The position numbers and the translations under genes are program-made. Shown here piece by piece: positions 6,768 to 9,823 of a stretch of DNA of 9,823 bases. Numbering within the stretch: the stretch's first letter is position 1; every line of letters begins with the position of its first letter. Source of the stretch: UBA7485 sp050945075. Lineage in GTDB: Bacteria > Bacillota > Clostridia > Eubacteriales > Eubacteriaceae. The stretch spans positions 1 to 9,823 of the forward strand of contig JBMNSG010000085.1 of the NCBI GenBank assembly GCA_050945075.1, written 5' to 3'. The notes below the pieces were generated by a model. It saw only the letters and a program-made list of their open reading frames with translations, did no database searches and was not told where the DNA came from.

Positions 6768-7085
6768 TCAAAATTCACCGATCTCTTTTCGCACGAATGC
6801 CTCAAACGCCGGATTCATTTTTGCGTTATATTCTTCGAACTTTCTGATCCATTCGGTATCCCAGCAAAATTGAAAATCAGGATCTGAATATTCATAGGAT
6901 ATTCCCCATTCAAATCCCGCATCTGCCACTCCGCGAATCTCCTGACTTTTAAGATAATCAAGTATTTCTGCCTTGTTATTGACAGCTGCTCTCGTGTAAA
7001 CATCTGGAATAAATGCACATATACAATTCTTCATGATTTCGGAAATTGTAATATTCATCAAGCTTCTCCGTACTATTCCCGACAT
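6768..7085 (-). CDS. Hypothetical 105-residue protein, last gene of the vWA operon
   Basis: I do not recognise the family. The product has no signal peptide or obvious TM segment, although residues 14-30 are mildly hydrophobic with two Cys (NCICAFIPD). The C-terminal half is rich in acidic and aromatic residues (GFEWGISYEYSDPDF, CWDTEWIRKFEEY), suggesting a small cytosolic globular protein. It begins 16 bases after the vWA gene's stop with an AGGAG site eight bases before the ATG at 7085, so it is almost certainly cotranscribed. A second ATG at 7058 (MNITISEIMKN) also has a GGAG site seven bases upstream and could be the real start, giving 96 residues. The bidirectional terminator follows 62 bases after the stop. 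The two ribosome binding sites and operon position support a real gene; function is unknown. Confidence 0.72.
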   Translation of the reverse strand: MSGIVRRSLMNITISEIMKNCICAFIPDVYTRAAVNNKAEILDYLKSQEIRGVADAGFEWGISYEYSDPDFQFCWDTEWIRKFEEYNAKMNPAFEAFVRKEIGEF

Positions 7086-7101
7086 ACCCTTGTCTCCTGT
7101 A

Positions 7102-8838
7102 CTATCCGTTTATCTTGCGTTTTCTGATCATGAATACCACTGTTCCTGTACTGATTGCCAGAACAACTGCAGCAATCGGTAAAAATGCAGAACTGTGGAT
7201 TCCTGTTCCCGGCGTAGTGGAAGCTGCTGAATCAACTGCTGTATCTACTGTTGATTCAGAACCAGTCGTATCGGTATCTGCCGGATTATCCGGTGTTGCG
7301 GATTCAGTTTTTGTATAGGTTACCTGGGGAATTTCAAATTTCATGGAACCGGTTGTTTTGCCATCACTGGATGTATAATCCAGGACAGCAGATTGATTCG
7401 TCGGCCATGTCGCTGTCTGTGTCGTATCATTCAGATTCAGATTATAGGAAAGCTGGACACCAGCTGTCTTATCGACCGGCACATTAATCGTCCAGACAAA
7501 CTGTTCATCACCGGTGCTGCTGTAGTCTACTACATAAGGATAGACGCCGTTTGAGTCAGCCTGTCCGAATGACCACTGGTTATCGCCGGTTTTAACAGAA
7601 TCAAGGCCAACTCCTCCTACAGTAAGTGTGAAAGGACTTTCGCCGTTTTCCGGCAGAACCATATCAAATTTATCGCCGATCGTATCCGTCACTGTGCCGG
7701 AACCGACCAGATAAATCAGCTCATTCTGAAGCGAATCAAAAATCTGACTGCTGTTTTCACCGTCATAGGCATAAACAGAACCAATATATTCATCGATCCA
7801 GTCCATAAAGCCATCACAGAGTTTTGTCTGCGAAGCGCCATTATCCTGCTTCGGATGATATGGCCATGAAACAGTCAGAATATGATAGCCGCTGTCTTTT
7901 GCCTGCAGAAGCTCATGACCGACCAGATAAAAGCTCTTTTCCAGTTGTGTGATATAGGCATCATTCCCCTTATGCCACAGCGTCTGGTAAACTCCTCCTT
8001 CCGGCTTTGCAAAGGTCCATGCGTCGATGTTTTCATAATCTGAATACTGATGTCCGACATTCCCCAGAATATTCAGATCGCCTTGAACGCCGTTGGCCAG
8101 CGTTCCGTTTTCAATCAGAGCCTGGACACTGTCCTTGTTGTACGCTGCGTACTGTTCGGCAGTATATTTTCCGTTATAGTCAAGTCTGGTATCATATTGG
8201 GAAACTATGCTGACAGTATCGTTGCCCGAATCGTAACAAAGGTGCATGGGTGTCCCGTTTTCATCAGAATAATAGGTGGATCCACCGTCTGTAAGCATAA
8301 TCAGATATTTATCCTGATTATCCAGGGATGTATCAGACGCCAGCATTGCTTCGCCCTTCTGAACTGCACCCAGAATATTGGTTCCTGAAGAATCCTTCGT
8401 ATCCAGTGCAGCTTTGAGGGTATCTGCATTGTCTCTAGTCAGTTCGACCAGATCCTGTTTTACCGTGACATTTTCTGCGAATTCGACCACGCCGATTTTA
8501 ACAGAAAGGTTGTCTTTTTCAGCCAGTTTGCCTACAAGTTCCTTTGCTGATTTGATCAGTGCTTCATTATCGGTTGATGAAGATTTATCAAGCAGAAATA
8601 CTACATCTGCCTGAGCTTTGTAATCCGCTTCCGGAAGGGAGAGGGTTACTGTTGTCTGCGTATTATCACCTGAAAGCTCTGTCGGGGAAGCTGTCTTTGA
8701 ACCTGTTACATTCCAGGACGTGCTTTCATCCTGCGTTTCTCCATCAGCATCAGTAACCCCGGAGGCGAATGCAGTGACAGGGCTGAATGAAAACAGCAGT
8801 GTCAGAATTAAAAGGGCCGTCAGTAATCTTTTTTTCAT
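7102..8838 (-). CDS. Secreted von Willebrand A-domain adhesin, pilus-tip-like, membrane/wall anchored
   Basis: A 578-residue surface protein. The signal peptide is about 1-25 (MKKRLL, hydrophobic core, TAFA). A vWA domain follows with a complete MIDAS metal site: DKSSS (Asp84, Ser86, Ser88), Thr153 in SGTNI, and Asp184 in LTDGG. About 120 residues are inserted between the Asp184 strand and the next core strand (GYHILTVSW, about 317-325), reminiscent of the 'arms' in the pneumococcal tip adhesin RrgA. A second beta domain (about 380-510, starting TVTDTIGDKFDMV, with LSYNLNLN, WPTNQSAVLDYT and FEIPQVTY) resembles the isopeptide-type domain paired with vWA in Gram-positive pilus adhesins. Then come a Ser/Thr/Asp linker, TPGTG (542-546), a TM segment and the tail RKRKING. 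MIDAS proteins bind host or matrix ligands through a divalent metal; the ligand here is unknown. TPGTG keeps the PxTG core of a sortase signal but lacks Leu, and no pilin or sortase gene is in the window. ATGs at 8853 and 8844 are in frame but lack a properly spaced ribosome binding site. Confidence 0.88.
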   Translation of the reverse strand: MKKRLLTALLILTLLFSFSPVTAFASGVTDADGETQDESTSWNVTGSKTASPTELSGDNTQTTVTLSLPEADYKAQADVVFLLDKSSSTDNEALIKSAKELVGKLAEKDNLSVKIGVVEFAENVTVKQDLVELTRDNADTLKAALDTKDSSGTNILGAVQKGEAMLASDTSLDNQDKYLIMLTDGGSTYYSDENGTPMHLCYDSGNDTVSIVSQYDTRLDYNGKYTAEQYAAYNKDSVQALIENGTLANGVQGDLNILGNVGHQYSDYENIDAWTFAKPEGGVYQTLWHKGNDAYITQLEKSFYLVGHELLQAKDSGYHILTVSWPYHPKQDNGASQTKLCDGFMDWIDEYIGSVYAYDGENSSQIFDSLQNELIYLVGSGTVTDTIGDKFDMVLPENGESPFTLTVGGVGLDSVKTGDNQWSFGQADSNGVYPYVVDYSSTGDEQFVWTINVPVDKTAGVQLSYNLNLNDTTQTATWPTNQSAVLDYTSSDGKTTGSMKFEIPQVTYTKTESATPDNPADTDTTGSESTVDTAVDSAASTTPGTGIHSSAFLPIAAVVLAISTGTVVFMIRKRKING

Positions 8839-8846
8839 AATCATTT

Positions 8847-8851
8847 TCCTC
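8847..8851 (-). promoter_or_regulatory. Ribosome binding site that decides the start at 8838
   Basis: GAGGA (8851-8847) lies eight bases before the ATG at 8838, but only three to four before the ATG at 8844, and overlaps the ATG at 8853. The protein therefore most likely begins MKKRLLTALL, giving a normal short signal peptide. The site lies just after the stop (8855-8857) of the preceding gene. Confidence 0.7.
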
Positions 8852-8854
8852 ATT

Positions 8855-9274
8855 TCATTTGTGTCTTTTTTCCAGATAATCTCTTAATTTAAAATAGTCT
8901 TTGTCATTTTCTCTGACCTTTGCCTTAAAACCGTCGGTAAAACAAAAGCAGATATAAGGTTTATGAAGCTCCTTTCTGATCTCCTGGATCTGTTCCCATT
9001 TATAGCTGCGGGTCCGCAACAACAGATCTGTCGTTGTAATCCCGTCATTGGTGATCGTTACTTCTCTATTGAAATAATTTAAAGTCAGATAAACCGCCAG
9101 GCCCAGTAAAACCAGAGCAACGGGTAAAAAGAATCTGAAAAAGAAATCAGATCCCCAGTCCGTGTAACCAGCCAGGAGAATCATAAGCAGTGACATGGCA
9201 TAGCTTACAATCGCCGAGAATAAATTGGCTGCGGTGTGGGCTGAACAGTTTATAGTGAATTCTTCCTGAATCAT
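8855..9274 (-). CDS. Small membrane protein with two TM helices and a PH-like cytosolic domain
   Basis: The 139-residue product has a short N-terminal stretch, two hydrophobic helices (about 18-36 and 44-68), and a soluble C-terminal half (about 70-139). The latter resembles small bacterial PH-like domains attached to membrane anchors: VTITNDGITTTDLLLRTRS, KWEQIQEIR, YICFCFTDGFK, then a final charged helix. Such proteins are usually of unknown function at the cytoplasmic membrane. Its ATG overlaps the stop of the preceding AI-2E-like gene in an ATGA arrangement, and no good ribosome binding site is visible, so it is probably translated by coupling. The vWA adhesin follows after 16 bases. The family assignment rests on fold-like pattern only. 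Confidence 0.78.
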   Translation of the reverse strand: MIQEEFTINCSAHTAANLFSAIVSYAMSLLMILLAGYTDWGSDFFFRFFLPVALVLLGLAVYLTLNYFNREVTITNDGITTTDLLLRTRSYKWEQIQEIRKELHKPYICFCFTDGFKAKVRENDKDYFKLRDYLEKRHK

Positions 9275-9774
9275 GTTTTATTACGCTCATCAGGCAGTGC
9301 GGCAATCCTGCTCTCTGCTCCGGTACATTCTGCTCCATCGTCATTTGTTTGGGCTATCCCCGTCAGTTCTGGAACAAACCTCGTAGGCTGACCGTCTGAA
9401 ACCGGGTTGGCTGCTGCCCTGACCAGATAACTCAGCAAAACTTTTATGGTCCCTGCGATGGGAACCGCAAGCAGCATACCTATAGTCCCCATAAGCTGCC
9501 CAAAAAAGAATACGGAAAAGATAATTCCTATAGTGCTCAATCCAACACTTTCCGTCATAAGAGTAGGTGCCAGTATATTGCCGCAGAAAACCTGTACGAC
9601 GCCCATCCATACAATGATGAGCAAGGTCGGAATGATCCCCGAAAATATGGACAATATAGCAATAACAAAACAGCTTAACGTGACTGATCCAACTCTCAGA
9701 TCAGTCACGAGTCCAAACCATCTGGACGGATTTTCGGATATTGCTTCAAGGTTAAGCAGGGATGAAACCCACAT
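9271..9774 (-). CDS. AI-2E family membrane protein, short form or C-terminal fragment
   Basis: The 167-residue product matches the C-terminal half of AI-2E/TqsA-type transporters: hydrophobic helices about 25-45 and 48-65, then GNILAPTLM (65-73), SVGLSTIGIIFSVFFFGQLMGTIGMLLAVPIAGTIKVLL (about 77-114, a strongly conserved family block) and a hydrophilic tail. Full-length members have about 340-380 residues and eight helices and export small molecules or ions. Here the N-terminal half is missing or off the edge. GGAGG (9784-9780) five bases before the ATG at 9774 supports a real start. Yet the frame has no stop between 9774 and the window edge, so a longer protein cannot be excluded. The edge sequence is extremely AT-rich and looks more like a promoter than coding DNA. 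It would be the first gene of an operon with the two-TM protein and the vWA adhesin. A short form may be non-functional as a transporter. Confidence 0.8.
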   Translation of the reverse strand: MWVSSLLNLEAISENPSRWFGLVTDLRVGSVTLSCFVIAILSIFSGIIPTLLIIVWMGVVQVFCGNILAPTLMTESVGLSTIGIIFSVFFFGQLMGTIGMLLAVPIAGTIKVLLSYLVRAAANPVSDGQPTRFVPELTGIAQTNDDGAECTGAESRIAALPDERNKT

Positions 9775-9779
9775 GAATT

Positions 9780-9784
9780 CCTCC
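9780..9784 (-). promoter_or_regulatory. Ribosome binding site supporting the ATG at 9774
   Basis: GGAGG lies five bases upstream of the ATG at 9774. A near-perfect Shine-Dalgarno here argues that translation starts at this point rather than passing through in frame from beyond the edge. The upstream 37 bases are almost all A/T and suggest a promoter region. Confidence 0.6.
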
Positions 9785-9823
9785 AAATAAGAATAAAAAT
9801 AGGATATAAATAAAAATATTTTA

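Noticed and set aside
9446..9790. 114-codon plus-strand frame opposite the AI-2E gene
   Set aside because: The minus-strand frame encodes conserved AI-2E family motifs, so this frame is its antisense shadow; no ribosome binding site was seen.
1..9823. Mobile element, CRISPR array, tRNA or phage genes
   Set aside because: No transposase or integrase motifs, no regularly spaced repeats, and no tRNA-like cloverleaf were seen on either strand; a dedicated scan would settle this.

Overview
The window looks like part of a chromosome from a low-to-mid G+C Gram-positive bacterium, most likely a gut-type Clostridia (Lachnospiraceae-like). The evidence is strong AGGAG-type ribosome binding sites, Firmicutes-style signal peptides (MKK, a Leu-rich core, then AFA or VFA), large Ser/Thr-rich wall-type surface proteins with YDG (MBG-type) repeats, and a regulator with a SARP-like winged helix. 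The genus assignment is inference. No rRNA, tRNA, CRISPR array or insertion sequence was seen.

Layout, left to right. At the left edge is the 5' part of a Cof-type HAD phosphatase on the minus strand (1-342), with a promoter region containing two dyads. A hairpin terminator (464-494) separates it from a minus-strand gene (523-3918) for a 1131-residue secreted, membrane-anchored protein: an SGNH/GDSL hydrolase followed by a cleaved-adhesin (choice-of-anchor J-like) domain, three YDG repeats, Ig-like modules and a C-terminal anchor. A 438-bp divergent intergenic region follows. It carries three copies of the 7-mer TGCAATG, two of them forming a dyad just downstream of a candidate promoter. On the plus strand, 4363-6585 encodes a 740-residue regulator with three PAS-like regions, a GGDEF domain that has lost its active-site and substrate-binding residues, and a C-terminal SARP/OmpR-type winged helix. 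A strong bidirectional hairpin (6665-6706) terminates it against a convergent minus-strand operon.

That operon (transcribed 9774 to 6768) encodes a short AI-2E-family membrane protein, a two-TM protein with a PH-like cytosolic domain, a von Willebrand A (vWA) surface adhesin resembling Gram-positive pilus-tip proteins, and a 105-residue protein of unknown family. The genes are tightly packed: a 4-bp overlap, then gaps of 16 and 16 bp.

The parts suggest a cell-surface adhesion/esterase locus controlled by a one-component sensor-regulator. The regulator is divergent from the esterase-adhesin and convergent with the vWA operon. The most unusual element is that regulator, a pseudo-GGDEF domain wired directly to DNA binding, together with the repeated TGCAATG sites in the shared promoter region. 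The regulatory link is inferred from position and motif repetition, not shown.
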